In this document: positions 7,870 to 17,194 of the stretch, in pieces
Layout of the letters: the number at the start of each line of letters is the position of its first letter
Numbering within the stretch: the first letter of the stretch is position 1
NCBI GenBank assembly: GCA_900544115.1
Contig: UQTW01000012.1
Coordinates: forward strand, 5,168 to 69,167
Reading direction: 5' to 3'
DNA: 64,000 nucleotides
Source: an uncultured Collinsella sp.
Lineage (GTDB): Bacteria > Actinomycetota > Coriobacteriia > Coriobacteriales > Coriobacteriaceae
Translations under genes and position numbers: made by a program
The notes under the pieces: generated by a model
Database searches by the model: none
What the model was told of the DNA's origin: nothing
What the model saw: only the letters and a program-made list of their open reading frames with translations

Positions 7870-8814
7870 ATGCTCAAGACTCCTCTCTGCGATCTGATCG
7901 GCATCGAAAAGCCCGTGTTCCAGGGCGGTATGGCCTGGATCGCCGACGCCTCGCTGGCGTCCGCAGTGTCCGAGGCGGGCGGCTTAGGGATTATCGCGGC
8001 CATGAACGCCGACGCCAACTGGCTGCGCGACCAGATTCATGAGCTGCGCGCCAGGACGGATAAGCCCTTTGGCGTCAACGTCATGCTCATGAGCCCGTTT
8101 GCCGACGAGGTCGCGCGGGTCGTGATTGACGAACGGGTGCCGGTCGTCGTGACGGGTGCCGGCAATCCCACCAAGTACATGAAGGCGTGGAACGAGGCGG
8201 GCATCAAGGTCATCCCGGTCGTTGCCTCGGTGGCGCTGGCGCGTCTCGTGGCGCGTCGTGGAGCCACTGCCGTGGTTGCCGAGGGTACCGAATCAGGCGG
8301 CCATATTGGCGAGACCTCGACGATGGCACTGGTGCCACAGGTTGTCGATGCGGTCGATATTCCCGTGGTTGCGGCTGGCGGTATCGCCGATGGCCGCGGC
8401 GTGGCGGCCGCCTTTATGCTGGGCGCCGCCGGCGTGCAGGTGGGTACGCGCTTTCTGATCGCAGATGAGTGCACCGTATCGGAGCAGTACAAGGAGATGG
8501 TCCTGAAGGCCAACGACACCTCGACGCGTGCGACCGGCCGCTCGACGGGACACCCGGTGCGTGCCCTCAAGAGCCCCTTCACTAACGCCTACGCCAAGAG
8601 CGAGGCGGCGGGCGTAAGCGTCGAGGAGCTCGGGGCCATGGGCACGGGCGCCCTTCGCAAGGCCGCCAAGGACGGCAATTACGAAGAGGGCTCGTTTTTG
8701 TGTGGACAGATTGCCGGCATGGTCAACGAGCGCCAAAGTGCACGTGAAATCGTTGACGACCTGGTCGATGGCGCCGAGCACGTCCTGAAGGGTGCGTGCG
8801 CATGGGTGGCGTAG
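7870..8814 (+). CDS. fabK: Enoyl-ACP reductase II, FMN type
   Basis: A 314-aa TIM-barrel flavoprotein related to nitronate monooxygenases. It should catalyse the last reduction of each elongation round, replacing FabI. Seen: PVFQGGMAWIAD at the N-terminus, GVNVML, the AEGTESGGHIGE segment and GGIADGRGVAAAF for phosphate binding. Position inside a fab operon with no fabI supports FabK over a nitronate monooxygenase. It starts 2 nt after acpP and its end overlaps fabD. Confidence 0.9.
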   Translation: MLKTPLCDLIGIEKPVFQGGMAWIADASLASAVSEAGGLGIIAAMNADANWLRDQIHELRARTDKPFGVNVMLMSPFADEVARVVIDERVPVVVTGAGNPTKYMKAWNEAGIKVIPVVASVALARLVARRGATAVVAEGTESGGHIGETSTMALVPQVVDAVDIPVVAAGGIADGRGVAAAFMLGAAGVQVGTRFLIADECTVSEQYKEMVLKANDTSTRATGRSTGHPVRALKSPFTNAYAKSEAAGVSVEELGAMGTGALRKAAKDGNYEEGSFLCGQIAGMVNERQSAREIVDDLVDGAEHVLKGACAWVA

Positions 8815-9728
8815 CGTTTCTGTTTGCCGGCCAGGGCGCCCAGCACCCCGCGATGGGCGTCGACCTGATCGAGGCATCGCCGGCGGCCGCCGAGGTGTTC
8901 GCCATTGTCGACGAGGTGCGCCCGGGGACCAGTGAGCAGTGCCGAAGCGCCTCCAAGGAGGAACTCTCGCAGACCGAGAACACGCAGCCGTGCGTGTTCG
9001 TTCACGATCTGGCAGCGGCTGTCGCCCTGCGTGAGCGCGGCGTGGTACCTGCCGCCTGTGCGGGTTTTTCGCTTGGCGAGGTCGCCGCGCTCACCTTTGC
9101 GGGGGCGTTCGATACGCGAGCGGGCTTTGAGCTCGTGTGCGAGCGCGCGGCGCTGATGGCCGCGGCTGCCGAGCGCCATCCGGGCGGCATGCGCGCCGTC
9201 ATCAAGCTCGATGCGGCGCAAGTCGAGAACCTGGCAAAACAGGCCGGCGAGGACTGCTGGCCGGTCAACTACAACAGTCCGCAGCAGACGGTTGTTGCCG
9301 GAGCGCCCGAGGCGCTGCAGGAGCTCGACGTCCTAGTAAAAGAGGCTGGCGGCCGCGCTATGAAAGTCGCGGTGTCGGGCGCATTTCATAGCCCCTATAT
9401 GGCCGAGGCGACTGAGGGGCTGGCGACGTATATCCAAGCCGGCCACGCGCCGTCACCGCTGCTGATTCCGGTCATGGCAAACATGACGGCGGCGCCCTAT
9501 CCGGCGGACCCGCGAGCGGCATCGGATGTCTTGGCCAATCAGGTGAGTCATGCCGTTCGTTGGGTCGACACGCTGCATGCTCTGCAGAATCAGGGCATCG
9601 ACACGTTTATTGAGGTCGGCCCTGGCAAAACGCTGTCGGGCCTGGCCAAGCGTACGCTGAGCGACGTTCGCGTGTATTCGTGCGAAACGGCCGAGCAGGT
9701 CGCAGCTATTGCCGACGAGCTCGCATAG
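8802..9728 (+). CDS. fabD: Malonyl-CoA:ACP transacylase
   Basis: A 308-aa enzyme that loads malonyl groups on ACP. Motifs: FAGQGAQ near the N-terminus, nucleophile serine in GFSLGEVAAL and active-site His in SGAFHSPYM. ATG at 8802 is preferred over GTG at 8796 by spacing from AAGGG. The start lies inside the last codons of fabK, indicating translational coupling. Confidence 0.94.
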   Translation: MGGVAFLFAGQGAQHPAMGVDLIEASPAAAEVFAIVDEVRPGTSEQCRSASKEELSQTENTQPCVFVHDLAAAVALRERGVVPAACAGFSLGEVAALTFAGAFDTRAGFELVCERAALMAAAAERHPGGMRAVIKLDAAQVENLAKQAGEDCWPVNYNSPQQTVVAGAPEALQELDVLVKEAGGRAMKVAVSGAFHSPYMAEATEGLATYIQAGHAPSPLLIPVMANMTAAPYPADPRAASDVLANQVSHAVRWVDTLHALQNQGIDTFIEVGPGKTLSGLAKRTLSDVRVYSCETAEQVAAIADELA

Positions 9729-9758
9729 TCCACAGGGCTGTAACCCGAAAGGAATGAC

Positions 9759-10532
9759 ATGGGCAACTTGAACAACGGCGCGCTCGAGCGCAACGACTCA
9801 CGTCGTGTGGCACTGGTCACGGGCGGCTCGCGGGGTATCGGCCGCGCCTGCGCTGTCGGTCTGGCGGAGGACGGCTTTGATATCGCCGTCGTCTATGCCG
9901 GCAGCGTCGATGCGGCGCGCAAGACGTGCGAAGCCTGTGAGGCGGTTGGCGCCACGGCACGCGCATATCAATGCGACGTGGCCGATCCCGCTGCTGTCAA
10001 CGCGTGCGTGGAAGCGGTCCTCAACGACTTTGGTTCCATTTGGGCGCTCGTCAACAACGCCGGCATCACCCGCGATGGCCTGCTCATGCGCATGGGCGAT
10101 GACGCATTCGATCGCGTGCTCGATGTCAATCTCAAGGGAACATTCAATATGACGCGCGCGCTCACCAAGACCTTTATGCGCCAGCGCGGCGGTTGCGTCG
10201 TCAACATGAGCTCGGTCGTGGGCCTGATGGGCAATGCCGGACAAGCCAACTACGCTGCTTCCAAGGCGGGCGTGATAGGGCTTACCAAGGCGGTGGCGCG
10301 CGAGCTTGCGCCTCGTGGCGTACGAGCGAACGCGGTCGCTCCCGGGTTTGTCGAGACAGATATGACGGCAAAGCTCTCGGAGAAGGTGCGTACGGCAACC
10401 GAGGAACAGATTCCCCTTAAGCGCATGGCACGTCCCGAGGAAGTGGCCGGCGTGGTGCGCTTTCTGGCGAGCGATGCGGCTTCCTACATTACGGGCGAGG
10501 TTGTACGCGTCGACGGCGGAATGGCGATGTAG
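9759..10532 (+). CDS. fabG: 3-oxoacyl-ACP reductase
   Basis: A 257-aa short-chain dehydrogenase using NADPH. It has the Rossmann motif TGGSRGIGRA, NNAGITRDGL, catalytic Ser in NMSSVVG and the YAASKAG Tyr-Lys pair. An AAAGGAATG-type ribosome site precedes ATG. It sits between fabD and fabF as in many bacteria. Confidence 0.95.
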   Translation: MGNLNNGALERNDSRRVALVTGGSRGIGRACAVGLAEDGFDIAVVYAGSVDAARKTCEACEAVGATARAYQCDVADPAAVNACVEAVLNDFGSIWALVNNAGITRDGLLMRMGDDAFDRVLDVNLKGTFNMTRALTKTFMRQRGGCVVNMSSVVGLMGNAGQANYAASKAGVIGLTKAVARELAPRGVRANAVAPGFVETDMTAKLSEKVRTATEEQIPLKRMARPEEVAGVVRFLASDAASYITGEVVRVDGGMAM

Positions 10533-10568
10533 AAACCAGGGCCGAAGAACGGCTTGGATGAGGAGACC

Positions 10569-11819
10569 ATGATGGAACAGAGAGTTGCAATCACCGGCAT
10601 AGGTGCCGTATCGCCGCTCGGCAACACGGCGCTTGCCACTTGGGCGGCTATGTGCGCCGGCACGTGCGGTATCGGCCCGATTACGCACTTCGATACGGAT
10701 GCGTTTGCTGTCAAGGTGGCGGCCGAGGTCAAGGGCTTTGACGGCAACGAGTACTTTGGTAAGCACGATGCCAAGCACCTCGACCCCTGCGTTCAGTTTG
10801 CGATGGCGGCTTCGGACGAGGCCATGCACGATGCGGGCCTTGATGTCGAAGGCGCCATCGATCGCGAGCGCCTGGGCGTCTACGTGGGTTCAGGCGTGGG
10901 CGGCATGCAGACACTCGTCGACAACGTCCACACGATTGCCGATCGAGGGCCTCGCCGTGCATCACCCTATATGATTGCGATGATGATCCCCAACATGGCT
11001 TCGGGCAACATCGCGATTCGCCATAAGGCAAAGGGCCCGACCCTACCCGTCGTGACTGCCTGCGCGACTTCTGCCCATGCGGTGGGTGAGGCGTTCCGCG
11101 CCATCAAGCACGGCTATGCCGACGCGATCCTCGCGGGCGGCGCCGAGGCCGCAATTATCCCCGATGCCGTTGCGGGCTTTACGTCCTGCCGCGCATTGAC
11201 CACCAACCCCGATCCCGCGACGGCCTGCCGTCCGTTCGATGCAGACCGCGACGGCTTTGTGATGGGCGAGGGCGCCTGCGTGCTCGTGCTCGAGAGCATA
11301 GAACATGCGCAGGCGCGCGGTGCGCACATTTACGCCGAGGTCGTGGGCTACGGCAACACCGATGATGCCTATCACATCACGAGCCCCGATCCCGAGGCTG
11401 CCGGCATTGCCCGTGCGATATCGCTGGCGGTGGCCGAGGGCGACGTTAAGCCTTCCGAGGGCCTCTACATCAATGCCCACGGCACATCGACCAAGCTCAA
11501 CGATTCGTCCGAGACGGCGGGCATTAAGCGTGCGCTCGGCGAGGACGCGGCGCGCGCCGCGCACGTCTCGTCGACTAAGTCGATGACCGGCCACATGATC
11601 GGCGCCACGGGTGCCATCGAGGTCATGGCCTGCGCCATGGCGCTCGAGCAGGGCGTGGTGCCGCCGACCATTAACTACCACACGCCCGATCCCGCCTGCG
11701 ATCTTGACTACACGCCTAATCGCGCGGTTCGCGTCGACCTTACCTGGGCGCTTTCGACCAACCTGGGCTTTGGCGGGCACAATGCCGCCATCGCGCTGCG
11801 TAGATATACGAGGAGCTAG
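10569..11819 (+). CDS. fabF: 3-oxoacyl-ACP synthase II
   Basis: A 416-aa elongating condensing enzyme. Catalytic Cys is in VTACATSAHAVGEAF; the two histidines are in NAHGTSTKLND and KSMTGHMIGATGA. ATG at 10569 follows GAGGAG; a TTG at 10554 is also open but less likely. No fabB is seen, so FabF probably does all elongation. It ends 3 nt before accB. Confidence 0.95.
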   Translation: MMEQRVAITGIGAVSPLGNTALATWAAMCAGTCGIGPITHFDTDAFAVKVAAEVKGFDGNEYFGKHDAKHLDPCVQFAMAASDEAMHDAGLDVEGAIDRERLGVYVGSGVGGMQTLVDNVHTIADRGPRRASPYMIAMMIPNMASGNIAIRHKAKGPTLPVVTACATSAHAVGEAFRAIKHGYADAILAGGAEAAIIPDAVAGFTSCRALTTNPDPATACRPFDADRDGFVMGEGACVLVLESIEHAQARGAHIYAEVVGYGNTDDAYHITSPDPEAAGIARAISLAVAEGDVKPSEGLYINAHGTSTKLNDSSETAGIKRALGEDAARAAHVSSTKSMTGHMIGATGAIEVMACAMALEQGVVPPTINYHTPDPACDLDYTPNRAVRVDLTWALSTNLGFGGHNAAIALRRYTRS

Positions 11820-11822
11820 AGC

Positions 11823-12299
11823 ATGGATTCCAAAAGACTTGCCGAGATAGCCGATGTTATGGAGGACCGCGGCCTCACGCGCGTACGCGTTGAGGAGCCC
11901 GATGGCACCGCGGTCGAACTCGAGCGCGCGAGCGCCGCGCAGCCGGTTGCCGTGCCCATGCCTATGCCGGGTGCCGTGACTGCTCCGGCGGTGGCTCCTG
12001 TCGCCATGCCTGCCGCCGCACCGGAGCCCGCCGCGCAGGCGCCTGCCGCCGCACCGGAGCCCAAGGGCACCGAGGTGACCGCTCCCATGGTCGGCGTTTT
12101 CTATGCTGCCCCGGCGCCGGGCGACGAGCCGTTTGTGCACGTGGGCTCCAAGGTCAAGGCCGGTGAGACCCTCTGCATCATCGAGGCCATGAAGGTTCTC
12201 AACGAGGTGACGGCCGAGGCAGACGGCGAGGTGCTCGAGATCTGCGTGGCCGACGGCGACCTCGTGGAGTTCGGCAGTTGCCTTATGAGGATCGGATAG
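11823..12299 (+). CDS. accB: Acetyl-CoA carboxylase biotin carboxyl carrier protein
   Basis: A 158-aa carrier. It has an N-terminal helical part, an Ala/Pro-rich linker (about residues 42-82) and a biotinyl domain with the biotin-accepting lysine in IIEAMKVLNEV. Substrate of the BirA encoded upstream, and partner of AccC and the AccDA fusion encoded downstream. Confidence 0.95.
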   Translation: MDSKRLAEIADVMEDRGLTRVRVEEPDGTAVELERASAAQPVAVPMPMPGAVTAPAVAPVAMPAAAPEPAAQAPAAAPEPKGTEVTAPMVGVFYAAPAPGDEPFVHVGSKVKAGETLCIIEAMKVLNEVTAEADGEVLEICVADGDLVEFGSCLMRIG

Positions 12300-12302
12300 G
12301 TG

Positions 12303-12731
12303 ATGTCCATGAACAAAGAAGAGCTCAAGAAGCTGTTGCCGCATCGCGAGCCGATGCTTTTGCTCGACGAAGCCGAGCTGGTGGGCGACGAGGCCCACGG
12401 CAAGATCACGATTACGGGTGACGAGTACTTTTTGCAGGGGCATTTTCCGGGAAACCCGGTAGTCCCCGGCGTGATTCAGTGCGAGATGCTCGCCCAAAAC
12501 TGTTGCGTGCTGCTGATGGGCGACGAGGAGGCGCGCGGCGCGACGCCGTTCTATACGAGCCTCGATAAGGTGCGCTTTAAGCGTCCGGTGCGCCCGGGCG
12601 ACACGGTTGATCTGGTGTGCAACATCACGCGTGCGCGCGGGCCGTTCCGCTTTGCGACGGGTACTGCGAGCGTCAACGGTGAGGTTTGCTGCCGCGCCGA
12701 TATGTCTTTTGCACTCATGCACGAAAGTTAA
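12303..12731 (+). CDS. fabZ: 3-hydroxyacyl-ACP dehydratase
   Basis: A 142-aa hotdog-fold dehydratase. Motifs: LPHREPMLLLD and the catalytic HFPGNPVVPGV, then QCEMLAQ. The ATG at 12303 is 3 nt after the accB stop; GTG at 12300 and ATG at 12309 are alternatives. It lies between accB and accC, as in other fab/acc clusters. Confidence 0.94.
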   Translation: MSMNKEELKKLLPHREPMLLLDEAELVGDEAHGKITITGDEYFLQGHFPGNPVVPGVIQCEMLAQNCCVLLMGDEEARGATPFYTSLDKVRFKRPVRPGDTVDLVCNITRARGPFRFATGTASVNGEVCCRADMSFALMHES

Positions 12732-12740
12732 GGAAGGCTC

Positions 12741-14084
12741 ATGTTCGACAAAGTGCTCATCGCCAACCGCGGCGAAGTCGCGGTCCGTGTTATCCGTGCG
12801 TGCCGCGATATGGGCATCAAGACCGTCGCCGTTTATTCCACGGCCGATGCGGACGCGCTGCACGTGCAGCTTGCCGACGAGGCGTATTGCATCGGTGGCC
12901 CGCGTCTTGCCGAGAGCTACCTCAACGACGATGCCGTGCTCACCTGTGCCGTAAAGTCGGGCGCCAAGGCAATTCATCCCGGCTATGGCTTTTTCTCCGA
13001 GAAGGCGAGCTTCGTGCGCGACTGCGACAAGTATGGCCTGACGTTTGTCGGTCCTTCGGCCGAGGTCATCGACAGCATGGGCGACAAGGACGCCGCACGT
13101 CGAACGGCTGCCGCGGCGGGCGTGCCCATCGTGCCGGGCTGCGATTTGCTCAAAAGTCCCGAGGAGGCAACAGCCGAGGCCGAGCGCATCGGCTGTCCCG
13201 TGCTCATCAAGGCGCGCGCAGGCGGTGGCGGCCGCGGTATTCGCAAGGTCGAGCGCGTGGAAGATGCGGCAAAGGCGTTCATCGAGGCGCGTGCCGAGGG
13301 CGAGGCCGTCTTTGGCGACGGCGAGTGCTACATGGAGAAGTTCGTCGCGCCGGCGCACCATGTCGAGGTGCAGATTATGGCCGATAAGCAGGGCCATGTG
13401 TTTTCGCTCGGCGAGCGCGAGTGCTCGGTTCAGCGTCGCAACCAAAAGCTGATCGAGGAGAGCCCCGCGCCGTGCCTCGACGGACGCGACGACATTCGTG
13501 CTCGCATGCACAAGGCAGCGCGTGACCTGGCTCGTGCCGTCGGCTACGAAGGAGCCGGTACCATCGAGTTCCTGTATTCGGACGACGGCAGTTTCTACTT
13601 CATGGAAATGAACACGCGCTTGCAGGTGGAGCATCCGGTTACGGAGTTTGTGACTGATACCGACTTGGTCAAGTGGCAGCTGCGCGTGGCAGCCGGCCAG
13701 CCTCTGCCCTTTGAGCAGGAGGACATGCCGGTTCGCAACCACGCCATGGAGTGCCGCATCAATGCCGAAACGCCGGACTTTCTGCCGTCATGCGGAACGG
13801 TCACCGCGTTGCGTGTGCCGGGTGGTCCGCGCGTGCGCTGGGATTCCGCCATGTTTACCGGTGCGAACGTTCCGCCGTACTACGACTCCATGCTTGGCAA
13901 GCTCATCGTGTGTGCGCCCACGCGTGACGGCGCCATTCGCAAGATGCGTTCGGCCCTGGGCGAGCTCGTGATTGAGGGCGTGAGCGAAAACAGCGAGCTT
14001 CAGCTCGACGTGCTGGCAAACGACGAGTTCTTGTTGGGCATGTATCACACCGATCTGATGGGGCATCTCTATGCTGATGAATAG
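12741..14084 (+). CDS. accC: Biotin carboxylase subunit of acetyl-CoA carboxylase
   Basis: A 447-aa ATP-grasp enzyme that carboxylates the biotin on AccB. Seen: KVLIANRGEVAVRVIRACRD, the glycine-rich KARAGGGGRGIR, EMNTRLQVEHPVTE and the C-terminal biotin-carboxylase domain. Normal length. Its last 14 nt overlap the next gene. Confidence 0.96.
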   Translation: MFDKVLIANRGEVAVRVIRACRDMGIKTVAVYSTADADALHVQLADEAYCIGGPRLAESYLNDDAVLTCAVKSGAKAIHPGYGFFSEKASFVRDCDKYGLTFVGPSAEVIDSMGDKDAARRTAAAAGVPIVPGCDLLKSPEEATAEAERIGCPVLIKARAGGGGRGIRKVERVEDAAKAFIEARAEGEAVFGDGECYMEKFVAPAHHVEVQIMADKQGHVFSLGERECSVQRRNQKLIEESPAPCLDGRDDIRARMHKAARDLARAVGYEGAGTIEFLYSDDGSFYFMEMNTRLQVEHPVTEFVTDTDLVKWQLRVAAGQPLPFEQEDMPVRNHAMECRINAETPDFLPSCGTVTALRVPGGPRVRWDSAMFTGANVPPYYDSMLGKLIVCAPTRDGAIRKMRSALGELVIEGVSENSELQLDVLANDEFLLGMYHTDLMGHLYADE

Positions 14085-15795
14085 AAAAGCGAAGACGGTC
14101 AACGTCCTCGAGGGGCCGATAACCGAGTCGTGCGCCGAGTTTCCCGCGCGCCACGTGTTTATCAAGTGCCCGGATTGCCGCCGTGTGATCGATGAGGCAC
14201 GCCTGCACGACAACCTCGAGGTCTGCCCCCGTTGCGGCAAACACTTTCGCGTGAGCGGTCGCGCGCGCATGCGCATGACGGTCGACGAGGGCACGTTTGA
14301 GGAATGGGATGCCAATCTGGCGTCGGAGGACTTCCTCTCGTTTCCCGGTTATGCCGACAAACTCAAGAGCGTGAGCGAGCGTTCGGGCGAGCGCGATGCC
14401 GTTGTGTGCGGCAGGGGCAAAATCTGCGGTTGCGATACAGCTCTCTTCTTTATGGACGCCAACTTTATGATGGGCTCGATGGGTTCTGTGGTGGGCGAAA
14501 AGATCTGTCGCACATTTGAGCGTGCGACCGAGCTGGGATTGCCAGTCGTCGGCTTTACCGTTTCGGGCGGTGCGCGCATGCAAGAGGGCGTGACCTCGCT
14601 TATGCAGATGGCCAAGATTTCTGCGGCGGTTAGGCGCCACAGCGAGGCGGGCGGCCTGTATATCACGGTGCTCACCGACCCCACGACCGGAGGCGTAACC
14701 GCGAGCTTTGCCATGGAGGGCGACATTATCCTGGCCGAGCCCGATGCCCTGACGGCATTTGCCGGCCCGCGCGTGATCGAGCAGAACATGCACAAGCGCC
14801 TGCCCAAGGGATTCCATCGCTCCGAGTTTTTGCTGGAGCACGGCTTTTGCGATGCCGTTGTTCCGCGTGGCGAGATTGCGCTCACGGTAGGCGAGTTGCT
14901 GGCGCTGCACGAAGGGCACGCGCCCGGCTTGGGGGCACCGCATGAAATCGTGCATACGGGTCGCCGCGGCAAAAAGCTGGGACACTTGTTTAAGCGCTCG
15001 GCGGCACCAAAAACCGCGCTCGAGATTGTCAAGCAGACCCGCTCGGCAGATCGCGCCACGGCGGGTGAGATGATCTCGCTGGGCCTGGATGGATTTGTGG
15101 AGCTGCACGGCGACCGTTACTTTGGCGACGACGCCGCTGTGTTGGCTGGCATTGGCTGGAAAGACGGACGCCCCGTAACGGTCATCGCCATCGAGCGCGG
15201 CACCACGACCAAAGAGCGTATGCGCCGCAACTTTGGCATGGCGCATCCCGAGGGCTACCGCAAAGCGCGTCGCCTTATGCGCCAGGCCGAAAAGTTTGGT
15301 CGACCGGTTCTGTGCCTGGTCGATACCTCGGGCGCGTTTTGCGGCATCGGTGCCGAGGAGCGCGGCCAGGGTGAGGCGATCGCCCGGAATCTCATGGAGA
15401 TGAGCGGCCTTAAGACGCCGATTGTCTCGGTGGTGACGGGCGAGGGCGGCTCTGGTGGCGCGCTGGCGCTGTCCGTGGCCGACCGCATCCTGATGCTCTC
15501 GAGCTCGGCCTATTCGGTCGTGAGCCCCGAGGCCTGTGCGTCGATCCTGTGGAAGGATACCGAGCGCGCGGATGAGGCCGCCGAGGCGCTGAAGCTCACG
15601 GCCCCCGATCTGTTGGCGCTCGGCATCATCGACGGCATTGTTGACGATAGGGGCCTGTCGCATGAGGAGATCGCCGGTGTCGTCATGTCCTCGGCATTTG
15701 ATGCCTTCGATACGCTTGAGCAGCTCGACGACGCGACCCTCACAAACCTCCGCTACGAAAAGTACCGCGCAATCGGTCAGTACCGCACGATGTGA
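14071..15795 (+). CDS. Fused acetyl-CoA carboxylase carboxyltransferase (beta-alpha)
   Basis: A 574-aa single chain carrying AccD then AccA. The beta half (about 1-290) has the zinc ribbon CPDC...CPRCGKHF and VVGFTVSGGARMQEG. The alpha half (about 310-574) has EMISLGLDGFVELHGDRYFGDD, TPIVSVVTGEGGSGGALAL and VVSPEACASILWKD. It transfers CO2 from carboxybiotin to acetyl-CoA, giving malonyl-CoA for FabD. In E. coli these are separate proteins. ATG at 14071 or 14077. Last gene of the fab/acc operon. Confidence 0.92.
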   Translation: MLMNRKAKTVNVLEGPITESCAEFPARHVFIKCPDCRRVIDEARLHDNLEVCPRCGKHFRVSGRARMRMTVDEGTFEEWDANLASEDFLSFPGYADKLKSVSERSGERDAVVCGRGKICGCDTALFFMDANFMMGSMGSVVGEKICRTFERATELGLPVVGFTVSGGARMQEGVTSLMQMAKISAAVRRHSEAGGLYITVLTDPTTGGVTASFAMEGDIILAEPDALTAFAGPRVIEQNMHKRLPKGFHRSEFLLEHGFCDAVVPRGEIALTVGELLALHEGHAPGLGAPHEIVHTGRRGKKLGHLFKRSAAPKTALEIVKQTRSADRATAGEMISLGLDGFVELHGDRYFGDDAAVLAGIGWKDGRPVTVIAIERGTTTKERMRRNFGMAHPEGYRKARRLMRQAEKFGRPVLCLVDTSGAFCGIGAEERGQGEAIARNLMEMSGLKTPIVSVVTGEGGSGGALALSVADRILMLSSSAYSVVSPEACASILWKDTERADEAAEALKLTAPDLLALGIIDGIVDDRGLSHEEIAGVVMSSAFDAFDTLEQLDDATLTNLRYEKYRAIGQYRTM

Positions 15796-15819
15796 CAAAG
15801 GGACAGCCCGCATGTCACA
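15791..15819. promoter_or_regulatory. TGTGAC...GTCACA inverted repeat between accDA and the PTS gene
   Basis: A 6-bp inverted repeat with a 17-nt gap spans the accDA stop and the region before the EIIC start. No T-run follows, so it is more like a binding site than a terminator. Confidence 0.3.
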
Positions 15820-15835
15820 TTGGGAAAGGCGTTCC

Positions 15836-17050
15836 ATGTCACAAGTTTCTAACACCTCGTTTACAACGACGGTTTCATCAAACGCCATGGCCGTGGTGGA
15901 CTATCTGTCCAAAAGCATGATGTCGGCGCTGCCGTTTATTGTTTGCGCGGCGTTGTTCCGCACCGCCGCCGTCATTATGGGCGAAGGCATGCTGGGCCTG
16001 TGGTCTGCCGATTCCGAAATCTATCGCCTGTTCTACAGTTGGCTCTATAACGCCGGCTACTACTTTTTGCCCATTTATCTTGGTTGGGCGGCCGCCCGCC
16101 AGCTCGGTTGCTCGGAGCAGCTGGGCATGATGCTGGGCGGCGTATTGATTGCGCCCGATCTGCTTAAGCTCGTCGATGCCGCATCGACGACGGGGGCATC
16201 GATGACTTTCGTGTATGGTCTGCTTCCCGCGCCGGTCAACGATTACACAACGACTGTTATTCCGGTTCTCATCTCGGTACCCGTGCTATGGCGAGTGGAG
16301 TGTTTCTTCCAGCGCGTTATCCCTAAGGCCGTGGCGTTTTCGTTTGTTCCGTTTGCAACCATGCTCGTCATGGTTCCGGTCTCGCTGTGTATTACGGCGC
16401 CGGCGGGCAGCTATCTGGGCATGCTGTTGGGACAGCTTATGTTTATGCTTGGCAATTCCGGTGGCATCGTGTCGCTGCTCACGCTTATGGGGCTTGCCGC
16501 GGGTTGGGAGTTTCTTAAGATCGCGGGTGTCAGCAACGTTGTCCTATCGCTCGCCTATGCGCAGTTTATGAGTGTGGGAACGGATTCGTGCATTCTGATC
16601 GCTGCGACGATGGCGACGTTCGCCGTTTGGGGTATGCCCTTTGGCGCGTCGCTCCGCGTTGCGGATAAGGACGAGAAGGCGCTCATGCTGGGCTATTCAA
16701 TCTCGGGTATTCTTGGCGGCGTAAGCGAGCCAGCGCTGTACGGATGCGGCTTTAAATATGGCAGGTGTCTGACGTGCATGGCCGTTGGCGGCGCCGTCGG
16801 AGGCCTTGTTGCGGCCGTAGGCCACGTTACGGCTTATACTATCGGTATGACGAATGTTCTTATGGTCATTGGCTTTGCCACGGGCGGCATCTCGAATCTG
16901 CTGTGGTGCTGCGCTGCCGGCGGCGCAGCATTTGCGGTGTCTGCGGCGCTGAGCTACTGCTTTGGCGTGGTGCCGACAAAGGTGCAGGCGGCAGAAGACG
17001 AAGCTGATTCGCTCGAAACAGTGGCGAGCGCTGCTGAAGCAAGCGCATAA
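15836..17050 (+). CDS. Orphan PTS EIIC permease, glucose/glucoside superfamily
   Basis: A 404-aa membrane protein with about ten hydrophobic helices and the conserved EIIC motif GGVSEPALYGCG. ATG at 15836 has a GGGAAAGG site 7 nt upstream; ATG at 15812 is possible. It has no EIIB or EIIA domain and none is encoded next to it, so it must use partners from elsewhere or work without phosphorylation. Substrate unknown. The C-terminal tail is acidic. Confidence 0.75.
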   Translation: MSQVSNTSFTTTVSSNAMAVVDYLSKSMMSALPFIVCAALFRTAAVIMGEGMLGLWSADSEIYRLFYSWLYNAGYYFLPIYLGWAAARQLGCSEQLGMMLGGVLIAPDLLKLVDAASTTGASMTFVYGLLPAPVNDYTTTVIPVLISVPVLWRVECFFQRVIPKAVAFSFVPFATMLVMVPVSLCITAPAGSYLGMLLGQLMFMLGNSGGIVSLLTLMGLAAGWEFLKIAGVSNVVLSLAYAQFMSVGTDSCILIAATMATFAVWGMPFGASLRVADKDEKALMLGYSISGILGGVSEPALYGCGFKYGRCLTCMAVGGAVGGLVAAVGHVTAYTIGMTNVLMVIGFATGGISNLLWCCAAGGAAFAVSAALSYCFGVVPTKVQAAEDEADSLETVASAAEASA

Positions 17051-17088
17051 ATCTGTGCGACAAAAGGACGATTCCTTTGTCATATTCC

Positions 17089-17121
17089 AAGGCTGCGGCC
17101 CGTGTGGGCTGCGGCCTTTTT
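17089..17121 (+). terminator. Terminator after the EIIC gene
   Basis: GGCTGCGGCCC pairs (with G-U pairs) to GGGCTGCGGCC and is followed by TTTTTG. A second inverted repeat, GACAAAAGGA/TCCTTTGTC, precedes it at 17059-17081. Confidence 0.75.
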
Positions 17122-17194
17122 GTATCTGGAGGACAAAGTGGCTACACTACAATCCGTTTGAGCAATAGATATATAGGTAGTACCGTGGGGACTG

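Noticed and set aside
11043..13742. Long antisense frame across fabF, accB, fabZ and accC
   Set aside because: It spans several well-identified genes and lacks any recognisable motif.
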